DNA of 64,000 nucleotides from Prosapia bicincta (GCA_036971475.1 JBAIZL010000001.1:82194983-82258982); one strand, 5' to 3'. Positions 1 through 10,480 are shown, counted from the stretch's first letter. Notes: generated from the letters alone by a model not told the origin. Made by a program: numbers and translations.

Positions 1-26
1 CAGAATCAGATTATATTTTATCAATA

Positions 27-1432
27 CAGTAATACCCCGTACTTACGAGATGGGTGGGACCGAGCGCTTACCATCTAAGTCGAATTTGCGTAAGTCGGGG
101 TATAGTTTTACAAACAATCACATAGGAATCATGTTTAATTGGGACCAAAAACTAAATAAACTAATAGTTTAGAAGATAAACGTATATGTATTAAAATCTT
201 AAATACATATTACAACAAAAAGTTCAATTATATATATACATATTGTATAGAAGTAAGTAAAAAGAAGTTATTTTGACATAGAAAGCATCATAAAATCTAG
301 TAAATTCGTTTGACGAAGATTTTTTCTTCTCACACAGAATTTCCTTGTAACTTGCTAATTTCTTTGTAATGTAGCAAAAATGCGCTCATCGTTGGAGTCT
401 ATGTTTTCCAAAATTTGTAGACCATGCTCAATTAAACTAAGGCCTTTTGTCAAGTTTCTAACCTTCATTTCATCTTCTACGTAACTGAGTCTAAAGAATC
501 TGCGTTTTTAAGGTCTTGCTCATGTTTTTCTATGAGCTCATTAATTGTCAGCTCCTGGTTGTGTGAATCCAGCCGTTCTTGAACGTCATCATTATTTACT
601 TCTAAATTGAGTTGTTTGGAAACAACTTCTTTAATCACATGAGCAATTTCATCAGACTCTGGCACTGATTCCCCTAGAGTGTCAGTGGCGAAGAAAATAG
701 AAACACCTTTTCCCAAATGACATTCAAAGTTTTTTGTAATATTTTATTCCAAGATTGTTCAATGATTCTCAAAGCATCTAAAACATTGAATTGTTTTCAA
801 TAATCTTCAACAGAGAGCTCGTTGTTATGTCTCATAGCTTCATGCAGATGCGCAAATGATCTTCTTGTGTAATAAGCTTTAAATGTTTTGATGACTCCCT
901 CATCCATTGGTTGAAGCAAACTAGTTGTGTTTGGTGGCAAAAATATCACTTTGATGCATATGTCGAAATTAATTAAAGTAGTAGGGAGGATGGCCAGGTG
1001 CATTGTCAATTAATAGGAATTACTTTAAAAGGAATTTTTTAGACCAACAATAACGTTCGACTTTAGGTATGAAATGATGACCAAGCTAATCCTCAAAAAG
1101 GGAAGCTGTCACCCAAGCCTTCCAATTCGTCTTCCAAATTACGGCCAAACTAGTTTTAGAAAGATTTTTTAATGCCTTTGGATTTTTTTCAGCGATAAAC
1201 TATGAGATGTTGCAACTTACAGTCAACAGCTGTTTTTGCGCAAACCATCACTGTCAATCGGTCTTTGGTGGTCTTAAAACCTGGAAATGTTTTCTCTTCA
1301 TGCGCTATAAAGGTTCTCATAAATATTTTCTTCCAGAACAGGCCAGTTTCTGCGTAACTCGGACAGCATGATTTAAAACCGTGTAACTTGGGAGTCGCGT
1401 AAGACGTGGTAGCGTAAATCGAGGTATTACTG
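27..1432 (-). mobile_element. Tigger/pogo-type DNA transposon, internally deleted
   Basis: The ends are inverted repeats: CAGTAATACCCCGTACTTAC at the left, and at the right, read on the minus strand, CAGTAATACCTCGATTTACG. Both are flanked by the dinucleotide TA (25-26 and 1433-1434), the target duplication of the Tc1/mariner/pogo superfamily. At about 1.4 kb the copy is too short for a full Tigger, and only the later part of the transposase is present. It lies in the OSBP intron that follows the 2108-2273 exon. Without the DNA-binding part it would be non-autonomous. Confidence 0.88.
477..1370 (-). pseudogene. Tigger transposase fragment (DDE catalytic region and C-terminus)
   Basis: Minus-strand reading around 1365-1210 gives TGLFWKKIFMRTF, then a PGFKTTKDRLTVMVC segment typical of the first catalytic strand region of Tigger/jerky DDE transposases. 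Around 1000-800 it gives VIFLPPNTTSLLQPMDEGVI, the family's signature after the second catalytic Asp, followed by FKAYYTRRSF. The acidic C-terminal segment is at 716-477. Frame changes and stops separate these pieces, and the N-terminal helix-turn-helix/CENP-B domain is absent. In an active copy the protein would bind the terminal repeats and cut at TA. This one cannot be functional. Confidence 0.85.
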
Positions 1433-2107
1433 TATATTATATTTAAGGTAACAAAAAAAGTTCTAAAATGATTTTTTTAACCTGCTCCTTTGCTAATCTA
1501 TGCCACAATAGATTATACTTCTTATATTTATACTTCTTATAAATCAATAATAGATTTAACAAGAAGTCCAAGCAATTTGAGACTTATTTGATAACAATTA
1601 ACTTATCTGCTTCGTTTAACTACTTCTTTAAACAAAATCAGTTACTCAATATATTAGGGATCTCCCTTGATACTTTATAAACTCCAAACAAAGCCCATAA
1701 CAACTATTGCAACGAAACCTTACAAGATATATTATTAGTCCTTGAGAGGCCTAATAGTTTAATTTTAGATGTGTTAAGCCTTAACAGTTTTACAAGAACA
1801 GAATATTATTTCAAAAACTTAGGTCAATGACCAGACATTATACTCACAGTTCCAATGTACTTTTCAAGCTTCTTTATGGTGGGAAAAAAATGTAATCAAA
1901 ACTTAGCTAAACAAAGGAAACTATGCTCATAAAATAAAATTAAAATTATTAGTATGATAATGATGGAATAACATAAATAATAATGAAAAAACAGTACAAA
2001 ATAAAAAGACATTTACTACAACTAAGTAAAAATATAAAACAGAGAAAAAACTAATGTAACAAAAATACACACTCATAAACAACTTCCAAATAAAGTCTAT
2101 AACATAC
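1433..2107. other. OSBP intron sequence, no feature seen
   Basis: AT-rich DNA between the Tigger element and the 2108-2273 exon. No further OSBP exon, repeat or RNA gene is recognisable. Confidence 0.5.
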
Positions 2108-2273
2108 TTGAATGGGGCAACTGATCTTTTGCGGCTTGTTCCAATAATGAATGTTGTCTAGCTAACTGTTCAACCATTTCTTCAAGTCTCATTTTATGTT
2201 CACGTTCATGCTGTAAGATTCGCTGCCACTTTCGCCCTTGTGTTTGTGCTAGTTCAAGGTATTCAGAACAAGT
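2108..2273 (-). CDS. OSBP: Oxysterol-binding protein, fourth visible coding exon (helical region)
   Basis: The minus strand has an acceptor TTTTAG before 2273 and a donor GTATGT after 2108. The 166-bp exon is open and encodes TCSEYLELAQTQGRKWQRIL, then an Arg/Glu-rich helix with LEEMVEQLARQHSLLEQAAK. This continues the 6614-6852 exon directly: that exon ends in phase 0 after SNAMIN, and in OSBP proteins this is followed by a helix with L-A-Q-T and K-W-Q. The segment is the coiled-coil-like region between the PH domain and the FFAT/sterol-binding part. It ends in phase 1, so the next exon lies left of the window or was missed in the first 2.1 kb. The assignment rests on recognition of the family. 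Confidence 0.85.
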
Positions 2274-3958
2274 CTAAAATTTATACACAGATTTATTACA
2301 TTATTAGAATCCATTATAACTAATAATACGGTTTATTAATTCATGTATTTACTTCAATATATTTTTTTAAATGATTTATACTCTTTAATGAAATTATGCA
2401 AAAAAAGAATTTTAAATGTTAATGCTAATATATTACACACCTCTTGCAGATAATACAACTTTCCAATTTCTGGGAAATTCATAATTATTATTTTTACATG
2501 TCAAAATAGTTACTATTATTTTAACATGTATTGCTGCACTTTTTGTCAATTATTAAATCAACTTTTCAATACTACTGAAACATAGAATATTATTTTATAA
2601 CACAATTCCTCCTGAAAATCTGAGTGCTCTTTTCAACAATTACATCACCTTACAGCCCAAGAAATATTGAGTTAAAAGGACTTGAATTTGGTTCAAGGAA
2701 TGTACTGACAGATGCTTTTGCTGATGAATTATGAATTATCTTTTGATCCAAATCTTGATGGAGATTGACACAGGATATAGGCAATAAACCTTGTTGAAAG
2801 TATTTTAATACTCTCATTGCGTAGTACCAGGAAAGAAAAACCCCATGAAAAATATAAGAGTTAAAAGTTGTCTAAAGTATACAGAAGAGCAAAATCAATA
2901 ATATTTTGTTTGTCTCGATGGAGTAATCCATCAGAAATTCTTATCACAAGGTAAATATGAATTATTACTTGTTTTAAATATTTCATGTCCAAGATTCATT
3001 TGAGTTTTATTCTGAACACTGGGAACAGGAAACAAATATTGCAACCCCTCAGAACTGAGAAGGTTGAGTTACCATACTAGTGATACACTCTAATCTCAAC
3101 TTCAGAGAACTCCATTTACCTTTCCCCAATCATCTACATCAGGTAACTTCATTTGTGTTTCTTCTGAGACTTTAAAAATAATTTTAATAAATTTCTAAAT
3201 TATAATCATCAACATCTATAATTTTAAACTTATCTATAAGTTTAATCTTAATGTGAATATATAAATTACAATTCAGTTAACCAATTACAAATACATCTTA
3301 ATTATTTAAAATTCAAAAAAAACTGTAACCGACAAAATCTCAAAAACGGAATAAATTATTTTTTGCATAATTTTTTCCAGAAACATTGAATTTAAAATTG
3401 TGACAAATTATGCTTACATTAGCAGCATTGCGCAAACAACTCAGTGTAAAAATGTATAATTTTTTACACAAAATCATCACAGTTTGTGTTAATAGGAAGA
3501 TTCACTCTCTTGCAGAGCTGACTAGATAATTTAATACACAGGTTAGAGACAATGACCATTACTCTGTTTAACTCAATGAATTTTATAATCTTAATAGGAT
3601 TTTTAACACGACACATTTGCTTGAATATACACCCTATGATAACAGGCTAAAGAGGTAAACCAATTAGTCTGACGTGGACATCTAACTGTTGGGGTATAAT
3701 AAAATTATGAAGATTTAATATCAAGAAAATGGTCCAATTTTCACCTTTTCCATGCAGGAATTAAAAGCTATTGTTATAATGAATTCATTTTTTTAAAAAA
3801 ATATATCTTTACTTAGCATATTTATAAAATATTTATAAATTCTTATAACAGAAAGGATTTATTATAGTCTAGCTATGCAGATTAATTTGCCACAAGTTGG
3901 ATAACATTTTATATGAGGAAGTTACTGCGTCTGATATTCTAATCTTTCCATCACGAGA
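2274..3958. other. OSBP intron 3, left part
   Basis: AT-rich intron with no coding potential and no clear repeat structure seen. Confidence 0.5.
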
Positions 3959-3969
3959 ATGTCAAAGAT

Positions 3970-4117
3970 GTCAGTTGTATTTTTTAAATACCTCTGAAGA
4001 TGATTGCTGGGCAATCGAAATGTAAATAAGGTTTAAATAAAATGTTATTTGTGGTTTAGAGGTTTTATTTATTTAAAAATAAACATTACGCCACAGTTGC
4101 TTCATATAGTTATAAAT
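3970..4117 (+). mobile_element. Solo PLE 3' end (family D), 148 bp, with target-site duplication
   Basis: The flanks carry the direct repeat ATGTCAAAGAT (3959-3969 and 4118-4128), so this is a discrete insertion. The body matches the 3' end of the PLE at 21129-23037: the ribozyme-like motif, then TTATTTGTGGTTTAGAGG. It runs on to ACGCCACAGTTGCTTC, which the 21-kb copy carries only in its inverted 5' arm. No coding sequence is present. Confidence 0.8.
3990..4032 (+). ncRNA. Hammerhead-ribozyme-like motif (family D solo copy)
   Basis: Layout: ACCT, then CTGAAGA (CUGANGA box), one unpaired T, hairpin GATTGC-TGG-GCAATC, GAAA, TGTAAAT (weak helix III), A as predicted cleavage base, AGGT pairing back with ACCT. 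Hammerhead motifs at PLE ends are established. The extra base before helix II departs from the canonical form, so activity is an inference. Confidence 0.6.
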
Positions 4118-4324
4118 ATGTCAAAGATATTTATTTTCTCATCATGAGAATGTCAAAAATAATTACATTTCGTGACAAGGAACCTTAATACTTTTGATAC
4201 ATTGATACTTTTAACACTTTCATGGTACTGACATCAAGCAATACTTTTGAAAACTCGCTTGATACTTTTCCTACACTTACATAATTCTCTAATTTTCACT
4301 TTAAAATGGTATAATATATTGCTG

Positions 4325-4398
4325 CAACTAAGATATTTTAAAGTGGTTGTAAAAATAAACTCAACTAAGATATTTTAAAGTGGTTGTAAAAATAAACT
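4325..4398. repeat. Exact tandem duplication, 2 x 37 bp
   Basis: The unit starts CAACTAAGATATTTTAAAGT and ends AAAATAAACT. The two copies are identical and adjacent, so the duplication is recent. Confidence 0.9.
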
Positions 4399-4859
4399 GT
4401 CTTAATACAACAACGAAACTGCTCCAGTATTTGGAAACTTTCCCCACCTGTTATACAATGTATGTCTAGCTCATACATTTCAACTTGTTTTAATATATAA
4501 CTTTACACTTCAAAAAATATTAAAAATTATATTGCTCAATCAGGAATTCAGGATGATGAAATTAAATTCTACATATGGTACAAAGATCATATTTTTTGCA
4601 TCTTCTGATCTCTCCTTTTATCAGTGAATCTTCAGAATCACAATAGGATCTTATTAATTTATTGACACATTAAATATTTTGTATCAAGCAACATTCGCTA
4701 TAAGTTCTGTAACGTATTTTTTCATATACTACCACCAAACTAGTAATTTCCGCCATATAGTTCTGAGAGCAAACAGTTCTAATTATTAGCACGAGAAACC
4801 TACTGTTGACCGATAATAAAACAGCTGACCGAGTAAAGTTCAATATTTCCGGTATAGTT

Positions 4860-4979
4860 GTAATAGGAAATAAGACAGTCGTTGAGAGAGCCCTAGAGTA
4901 GCGAGTCGATAGAGAAGAGTCTTCCTGGCAACCGATGGACTGCATCCGGCCGAATGCTAGCTTCCTGAGGAAACAACAG
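4860..4979 (+). other. Possible 5' untranslated exon of a nested plus-strand gene
   Basis: A locally GC-richer stretch (GAGAGAGCCCTAGAGTAGCG and onward) ends in AACAACAG followed by GTAAAC, a good plus-strand splice donor. The candidate coding exon at 5513-5593 lies downstream on the same strand. There is no start codon context or conserved peptide. The left boundary is arbitrary. Confidence 0.2.
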
Positions 4980-4989
4980 GTAAACGACT

Positions 4990-5500
4990 CATTTAATATT
5001 CTTTTATATTTGTTAATAATTCGTACGTTTACTTGACAACACTGTCCACTGCCCGAAGAGGAGTTTAAGTCCGTTAATTGTACTCAACGGTATTTTAGAG
5101 TTAATACCAATGACTTCCTGTTTTATTAAATCCTCCGACGGCAGTAGCATGTCAAAATGGTAGAAGAGCGAGGTTTGTAAAATAATTTACAAATTTGTTT
5201 AATAAAAGAGAAAATACAAAAATTTTAGTTAACGAATAAAGAAAGACAAGTATTTTTGTAGCTATGTTTTATAATTATAATTCCGGGAAATATTGTGGTA
5301 AGTCTAACAATAATTGAATCCATAGTTTTATTTTTTTTTTAATAAAATTTATATATTAAATGTACAAACGGCAATAAGTAGAACTGACAACAACGTTTCA
5401 TTGTCAAAATAAATCTAATAACTTTTCAATTGAGCAACTTCTCTCTACAAAACCTGTCTACATATGACTTATCTGCATCACATATTTAAACATCAGTATA
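4990..5500. other. OSBP intron 3, middle part
   Basis: AT-rich intron with no clear feature. It would be the intron between the two candidate plus-strand exons. Confidence 0.4.
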
Positions 5501-5512
5501 TATAGGTCTACA

Positions 5513-5593
5513 ATGAAGGAGGTAGAAAAACAGGAGTCCCTAATGGAGGATTGTTACGTGAATCCAGAGCTGTTGACCAGAATTTATAATCAG
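5513..5593 (+). CDS. Candidate first coding exon of a nested plus-strand gene
   Basis: An ATG opens 27 codons reading MKEVEKQESLMEDCYVNPEL then LTRIYNQ, ending exactly at CAG followed by GTATAC, an acceptable splice donor. The peptide is acidic, not low-complexity, and stop-free in an AT-rich background. A possible acceptor (ACATCAG) lies about 20 bases upstream. The exon sits antisense within OSBP intron 3. I do not recognise the protein and found no downstream exon. It could be a real nested gene start, a dead gene fragment or chance. Confidence 0.3.
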
Positions 5594-5827
5594 GTATACA
5601 TCATCCTGTAAAACTCAAGAGTCATTAAATAGTTTATAGAATATGTGGACAATGTTGTTATTTATTAATATTTTTAACTTTACCTACCAAGACTCTAGGT
5701 AAATGCCATACCATACATTACAATAAAAATATTGAAAAGAACCCCAATACCACAAAAATAATCAAAAATAACAAATAAGACAAGTTACTTAAGATTTATG
5801 AGTAACTCAAAAAAGTTACTTAATAGT

Positions 5828-5923
5828 TATGAAAGTGTTTTTATAGTTAAATCAAATTGTAAATTAATGAATGCAGATAAAGGACCTATTCCTTACTCAC
5901 CATTATATACTTTACTTAAATAG
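5828..5923 (+). pseudogene. C-terminal tail of a PLE RT/GIY-YIG protein
   Basis: An open frame reads YESVFIVKSNCKLMNADKGP then IPYSPLYTLLK and a stop. It matches the C-terminal end of the family D PLE at about 22640-22741 (NCDKGPIPKSQLYSL). Everything upstream (RT and most of the GIY-YIG endonuclease) is missing because the copy is 5'-truncated. Confidence 0.75.
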
Positions 5924-6102
5924 CTTTCTTCAAATTACGATGTTTTAATCTAATTACTTTTAGTTTATTAATTGTTATTGCTGTAGTTTTTATTACATAT
6001 GTATTATTATAATGTAATTTTTGACATAACCTATTTGGTTCCTGATGGCCGAACGTTATTTGTCGGTCGAGGGCGGAGAGGGGGCGGAGCTTACCTCACG
6101 CC

Positions 6103-6111
6103 TATATATAG
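6103..6111 (+). promoter_or_regulatory. TATA-like box inside the PLE 3' repeat
   Basis: TATATATAG sits in an otherwise GC-rich stretch, about 80 bases upstream of the hammerhead-like motif. The family D PLE has CCTATATATTTG in the matching place (22909-22920), after a related GGGGCG block. This suggests the repeat carries the element's promoter. Confidence 0.45.
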
Positions 6112-6182
6112 CGACCGCGGAGAACGATTGGTATCATTCTAGTTTGTAACTTCTTGTGTGATAGATTGTGTTTTGTAACAAG

Positions 6183-6227
6183 ACCCTCTGATGATGATGA
6201 CATGGTCATCGAAATGTACATAAGGGT
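6183..6227 (+). ncRNA. Hammerhead-ribozyme-like motif (family F)
   Basis: The best-preserved copy in the window. ACCCT, CTGATGA, one unpaired T, hairpin GATGAC-ATG-GTCATC, GAAA, TGTACAT (helix III), A (predicted cleavage base), AGGGT. ACCCT and AGGGT form a perfect 5-bp helix I, and helix II has 6 perfect pairs. Confidence 0.68.
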
Positions 6228-6613
6228 TTAATCTTAAGTAACTTGTCTTATTTGTTATTTTTGATTATTTTTCTGGTATTGGGGTTCTTTTCAATATTTT
6301 TATTGTAATATATTGTACCACTGTGCTCTTGATATTGTGTAATACCATACATTATTAAAAAAATTTTATTCAAAACTTCAATGATGCTATTAAAAATGTA
6401 CCTATACCAGGCTTGACTTACATAACCTGATGCACCTTTAACATTATCTTTTCCCATGCAACCTCTCCCCTCCCCCTAAACATGCAAATAAAACATTATA
6501 CCAAGCAGTATAGTATGGTTCAATCAAAAACCAATTAATTAGTATACACAATACTCAAGCATCTTATTAAACCTGTAAGAATCTGAATTAAGAGAAGAAA
6601 TAAATAATTTTAC

Positions 6614-6852
6614 ATTTATCATGGCATTTGATGTTATTCTGAAGAGTGTAGCTCTTTCATTGACAGCTTTAATCTTGGAAGAAACATCTGTGTCAAGTGT
6701 CTCTAGCTCAGAAAGTGATCTTTGAAGAGCAGCGCCATGCTTCGTGATTAGATCGTTACATGTTTGTAAGTTTTCCAGTTTTGCAGCCAACTCTTTTATA
6801 ACAATTGTCATCTCATTTTTATGGGAGGAGTCAAAATCTTCTTCCTCTTCTT
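6614..6852 (-). CDS. OSBP: Oxysterol-binding protein, third visible coding exon
   Basis: The minus strand has acceptor TGTTTTAG before 6852 and donor GTAAAA after 6614. The 239-bp exon completes the split Glu codon of the previous exon, then runs through an acidic EEEEDFDSS stretch into MTIVIKELAAKLE and LQTCNDLITKHGAALQRSLS, ending VNERATLFRITSNAMIN. This block is highly characteristic of OSBP1-type proteins, where it follows the PH domain and contributes to dimerisation and the long linker. The open frame continues past 6614, but the donor and the phase-0 join to the 2273-2108 exon show the true end. Intron 2 (6853-7305) is only 453 bp. Confidence 0.92.
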
Positions 6853-7305
6853 CTAAAACAAAATTGTCACTTTATAATATTTAACAAACTATAATTTCAA
6901 AATATTCTACATTCAGAAAATTGAAATACTGTATTTTACAAGTGCTGTAATGTATGCTAGTATACTAAAGTGCACATAAACTGTTCTAAATAAAATGCTT
7001 CTTAATGTTTACAGTAACTATTAACTTAAACCTAATTCTGATGTTTAACCTTTGTTCTTTTTAATAAAATGTTAGAAAAATTTGACGTTTTTTTTTTTAC
7101 AAAGTTTGTAAAAAGTTTGTGCATGTGTGTCGTGTTTGTTTGACAGTTCAACACAATCATTCTTGGCAGTAGAATATGATCATAAGAACAAATCTCAAAA
7201 TCCCATAATTCCTGAATTATATCTAAACCAACTTCTCTTATAACTATAATTCTTTTTGTGATTGTTAGTAAATTAGTTAGCATTTACTGATTAAAATGTA
7301 TGTAC

Positions 7306-7511
7306 CAGATTCTATTGCACGAATGGCTTTTGCTTTGGCAAGCTCTAAGGCAGTAACCCATCTCTGTCGCTCGACTTCATTTACAGCTCTAATATGAAAT
7401 GCTTGTGTTCCTCCATTTGATATGACGAATGTACAAGAATCTTCTGTGTGAATCAATGCTCCATGAAGACTAATAGTTCCTCGACAAGTATGAGCCATTT
7501 CAGCCTGGTTC
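7306..7511 (-). CDS. OSBP: Oxysterol-binding protein, second coding exon (end of PH domain)
   Basis: Acceptor CTTTTTAG precedes 7511 and donor GTACAT follows 7306. The 206-bp exon completes the Arg codon begun in exon 1 and reads NQAEMAHTCRGTISLHGALI, continuing to FVISNGGTQAFHIRA and VERQRWVTALELAKAKAIRA. The Trp in the last helix is the conserved Trp of PH domains. With exon 1 it makes a complete PH domain of about 100 residues. In OSBP this domain targets the Golgi by binding PI4P and Arf1. The exon leaves one base of a split codon, matched by the 6614-6852 exon. The preceding intron is about 17.8 kb. Confidence 0.93.
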
Positions 7512-9559
7512 CTAAAAAGGAAAAGAAACTACAGTATAGAAGGATGCACAGTAAAAAATTATTTTCACTTCAAAAGAAAAAAAACAAAATACGCGTCTAT
7601 AATAAATACTGTTCAAGCCATATCATTGAATAATAATGTATAGGTGTATTTAGAACAAATGCTACAATAAATTCTGTATTAAAATCCATATAAAATTGTT
7701 TACTGCACTATAAACTATTACAAATATTTTATCAATTAAAGAGGATAATCACATAAATGCTGATTGTACTATGTATGGGAAACGTATGTAGTACAATTTC
7801 TTGCTAATTTTACCCCTTCCCCTCTTATATAAGTTACTCAAAAATACATTTTAAACAAGAATAAAAATATTTTAAATAAGAAAACCGAGCACATAGTGCT
7901 TTAAATTTGAAACTAGACAAACATAAACTGCATGCATAAGTGCACATGAAACCGTATAAAGTGAATGTTTCTTTATAAATCAGAACATTATTGTATAATA
8001 TATTCAGTTATTAAACAACCACTTTAAAACCTAACAACAAATTAACTGATAAACAAAGATATGACTTTACAAAGAAAATAATAACATTTTCTAACAGCAC
8101 AGAATGCAACAAGTGGCTACAAGATGTATAACCTAGTAATGCTATAATACTGTTAATGCACAAAACAACCTGGCCGAACAAATAATGCAGCGGAAGAAAG
8201 GACTAGGAGCAGTTTACATATTTTCCGTATACAATATTTACTCGGTCCTATAGTAGTGCTACTAGTATTCCCCTCTACACTCAGTCTAATAGTAGTTCTT
8301 ATATTTTCTGCACACAATATTTACTTAAGTCTTGTAGTAGATAACTACTGCTTGACTTCACCAATCGATTACTCTACTCTAGAAAACTTAGGTCTCTCCT
8401 TTTTTTAAAACAAAACCATTCTAACTTGATAATTTGTATATATATTATTATAGCTGAATAGTGAAGTTGTATAGCATAGTGTGGTGGAGAATTAAATGAT
8501 AGAAACACGTTTCAAAAAAAAAGGTTATGTCTGTATGGTGATTATTAACATACGTATTAATTATGGTTTGCAACATTTAAAATTATTTTTTATGGCGGAG
8601 GTGGAGTAATAGAAAGTTTTCACTGAATAAGTAGTTAAGAGTCTTAATGTGCACAAACTTTAAATTGGAGCAATAAATATATTGTGAATGATTTTGTTCA
8701 TTAAGATAACTAATATGTTTATAAAATTACTCAAATAAATATAATTAAGCAAGTAGGTGGGCTAGTAAAATTACAAAATCAAAACTTGACATTGTTGGAA
8801 AAATATTTCTCAAAACTACTCAAATGGCTCATTTTCACCCAAGCAAAAGATTAGGCAAATTCCTTTACATCTTTAGCCAGTGAATTACAACCAGTAAAAT
8901 ATTTCAAAAAAATTGGATTTGGTTTAAACATTTTTAAATACAATTGTTTTAAATAACTAATAATAAATGTATAAATAGTAGATGGTAAATGTTGAGATTT
9001 TATGAAAACATGGTGTTATAAAATAGAAAAATGTTACATTTAAAAAATTTTATCCTGTTATTAAACTAATTTTTTAAATTTTTAAAAATATTTATAAATT
9101 TATTTTACAAAACAAAATGTTTACACTTATGAAATTTTTTAAAACTATGTTAAGTTTTTCGTAGTCTGCTGCTATGTAAAGACTTCTGAATTAATATGAT
9201 AGTTTATATTGGATGTCTAAGAAGGATCCCTTTTTGCTCTATAATTGTAAAATATTTCACCTGCTTATAAAAAACGCTCTTGTTGTTAAGACTCGTATCC
9301 TCACTTTCATCACTGATAATTACAGGCCAACAAAAAAATTTTTACAACCTTTTCTTACAATAATATATGAATCCTATGTATTTCTGGGTGCCAAAACTGA
9401 ATCTGGTATCTGATTGTATGTATCAACCACAGTATAGAATACTTTTAGAATATTACACTGATTATGCTATAAAATAATTGGGAAAAGGGGAAATAGAGAA
9501 ATACATAAAAATTATACATTATTAAAATAATACTTTTTTATTAAATTGTTGGCTTCACA
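7512..9559. other. OSBP intron 1, exon-2-proximal part
   Basis: AT-rich intron without supported genes. A diverged tandem duplication is visible at about 8215-8335 (two blocks containing CAATATTTACT and TAGTAGT). Confidence 0.45.
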
Positions 9560-10480
9560 TTACCTAAAAACTTGTTTAAATGCATTCCAAGCCTCTTTTT
9601 CCATCATATTCATTTTTGTTTCAAAGGTAGAATCTAACATCCTTTTATGAATATCTGGTCCAACAAAAACACCTTCTTTTAATTTTGTTTCTCATAGATG
9701 GGGAAATTTTTCATTCAAATACTGGAAACATTCTCCATCTTTAGGCAGCGCTTTCACAACTGTTTCATTAAGCCTAACTTAGATGCGTAGAGGTGGAAGT
9801 TGGACCTTTTTTGAATCTACCAAAGTTTAGTACAAAATGTTCTTCTCGCCTGGCTTTTAAACCTTTCTTATGTGCCATTATTTTGTGGACCAATGTTTAT
9901 CTCTTGATCTACTGTCCCATTCACATATAAAACATGGAAACTTTGTAAATCCCTTTTGTTGACCAAGAAGGATGCAAAGAACTTTTAAATCTCCACAGAG
10001 AATCCAATTTTAAGCTGAATAGCTGATTTTCTGTAGAATCGTGTCAAGATTTTCATATGTTTCCTTCGTATGGGCTGAATGACCAATAGAAAGTGAAGCG
10101 TAAATGTTCCTGTTGTGTAAAAGTATAATTTTTATACCAGTTTTGATGATTCTATAAAAAACCTCCAATCATCCTTATTATACTCAATAACAAACTAGTT
10201 TATTAGGCCACCAATATCATGACAGAAGACCGAATCCCCTTCCTTCTTGAAAGATTGAGGAAACGGTTGATCTCTATACCTGTACTTGTAAATATATGTA
10301 CCAGGTGACAACAAATGTTTCTTTTTTAATTGGACTCTCCTTTAAGAGGAGCCAAGCAATTGTGCTTTTTTCTTCGTTATACCCAAATCTAGACAAACAA
10401 AACAAACCTTTTTGAGGACCCCAACTTTTCTCTTGATAACCAATTTTAACACCAATATATGCAAAGTACACTTTCATTGA
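9560..10480 (-). pseudogene. Decayed coding region of an unnamed transposon-associated protein family
   Basis: Minus-strand reading gives a long conserved protein broken by stops and frameshifts. Recognisable blocks in order: GPQKGLFCLSRFGYNEEKST (about 10410), FKKEGDSVFCHDIGGLIN with a DDWRFFI block (about 10240-10150), GQQKGFTKFPCFICEWDSRS (about 9960-9900), KPGEKNILY and LPPLRI (about 9850-9780), KLKEGVFVGPDIHKRM (about 9690-9640) and MMEKEAWNAFKQVF (about 9600-9570). I recall this block order from many uncharacterised, often multi-copy, arthropod proteins, but know no accepted name or function. The paired Cys in PCFIC could belong to a metal site. No terminal repeats were found. Confidence 0.6.

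Larger units (their letters stand above)
5721..6341 (+). mobile_element. 5'-truncated PLE (family F) with inverted 5' arm
   Basis: Flanked by the 13-bp direct repeat ATACCATACATTA (5708-5720 and 6342-6354). The first about 75 bases are an inverted copy of the last about 75: both carry ACAAATAAGACAAGTTACTT or its complement, and the GGGGTTC/GAACCCC block. Between the arms lie the last codons of the PLE protein, a GC-rich TATA-containing segment and a hammerhead-like motif. The 621-bp copy is therefore an inverted 3'-end arm joined to a truncated element. Confidence 0.88.

Noticed and set aside
4670..4945. 91-codon minus-strand open stretch
   Set aside because: No recognisable content. The GC-richer part is better explained as a possible plus-strand untranslated exon.
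9213..9413. 66-codon plus-strand open stretch in OSBP intron 1
   Set aside because: No splice sites, domains or compositional support. Probably chance.
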